From positions 8,938,462 through 9,002,461 of the forward strand of contig JANVCC010000018.1 in NCBI GenBank assembly GCA_025345505.1: a stretch of DNA of 64,000 nt, read 5' to 3'. Numbering within the stretch: position 1 is the stretch's first letter; each line of letters starts with the position of its first letter. The DNA is from Todiramphus chloris collaris. Taxonomy: Eukaryota > Chordata > Aves > Coraciiformes > Alcedinidae. The notes under the pieces were generated by a model that was not told the origin of the DNA, did no database searches, and was given only the letters and a program-made list of their open reading frames with translations. Of the stretch, positions 63,862 to 64,000 are shown piece after piece. A program made the position numbers and the translations under genes.

Positions 63862-64000
63862 CGTCTTGGTTTGAAAGACAGGTGTCTGCCAAGGAAGGCA
63901 GGAGCCCCCCTTGGAATGGAAAATGCAACCCCTCCCCTCCGAATGCTTAGAATTCTGAAATTAAGGGGCTTTCAGGCAAAGATGAGGAATAGGAATAACT
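63862..64000 (+). mobile_element. 5' part of a second ERV LTR, cut by the window end
   Basis: Starts CGTCTTGGTTTGAAAGACAG (the expected TGTC start has one change), followed by CAGGTGTCTGCC, AATTAAGGGGCTTTCAGG and AGGAATAGGAATAAC. This matches my memory of a songbird-type LTR 5' end. It belongs to a different family from the solo LTR at 56 kb. Whether an internal region follows cannot be seen. Confidence 0.7.

Noticed and set aside
1..64000. tRNA, rRNA, CRISPR, operon or bacterial mobile element
   Set aside because: None recognised on either strand; composition and repeats are those of an avian nuclear genome.

Overview
The window looks like vertebrate, specifically bird, nuclear DNA. It is mostly single-copy intergenic sequence with many truncated 3' ends of CR1 LINEs (the dominant avian retrotransposon, recognised by its 3'-terminal region and ATTCTATGA-type tails). 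It also carries an ERV-type LTR and the first 139 bases of a second LTR, and one intact intronless gene, RHOB. The LTR types look neoavian, possibly passerine; that lineage call is from memory of LTR families and is tentative. No bacterial-type genes, operons, CRISPR arrays or tRNA/rRNA genes are visible.

Layout. 1-49.9 kb is a gene desert in which I recognise no protein-coding exon. It holds CR1 fragments at about 7.86-8.6, 15.2, 19.6, 27.4-27.9 (an inverted pair), 29.0-29.5, 41.1, 43.15-43.38 and 46.14-46.33 kb, a diverged direct repeat pair at 18.2-18.6 and 20.0-20.4 kb, an unexplained 153-codon minus-strand ORF at 15.4-15.9 kb, and an AAGGG repeat that runs into a 100-N assembly gap at 41.4 kb. 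At 49.95-50.6 kb two CR1 copies lie tail to tail.

RHOB occupies about 51.46-53.84 kb on the minus strand: a single-exon 196-codon CDS (52887-53477), a roughly 1.4-kb 3'UTR rich in AU-rich-element, miRNA and Pumilio-like sites, and a CpG-island promoter (about 52.35-54.44 kb) with two TATA-like elements and two CCAAT boxes. Upstream of RHOB are a GGTACC palindromic repeat, a 4-copy 24-bp GC-rich minisatellite, and a solo LTR (55995-56786). About 7.5 kb from the RHOB start, on the plus strand, lies a degraded intronless copy of a RHOA/B/C-type GTPase (60982-61557). It has a one-base deletion and lost catalytic residues, and its diagnostic residues fit RHOB best. The window ends 139 bases into another LTR.

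How the parts relate: only RHOB is a confident functional gene. It encodes a short-lived, immediate-early, endosomal/plasma-membrane Rho GTPase. Its promoter, instability elements and miRNA sites in this window agree with known RHOB regulation. The rest is regulatory desert and transposon debris. I found no convincing undescribed multi-gene system; the most interesting items are the Rho pseudogene, the minisatellite, the inverted CR1 pairs, the unexplained direct repeat and the AAGGG array at the gap.
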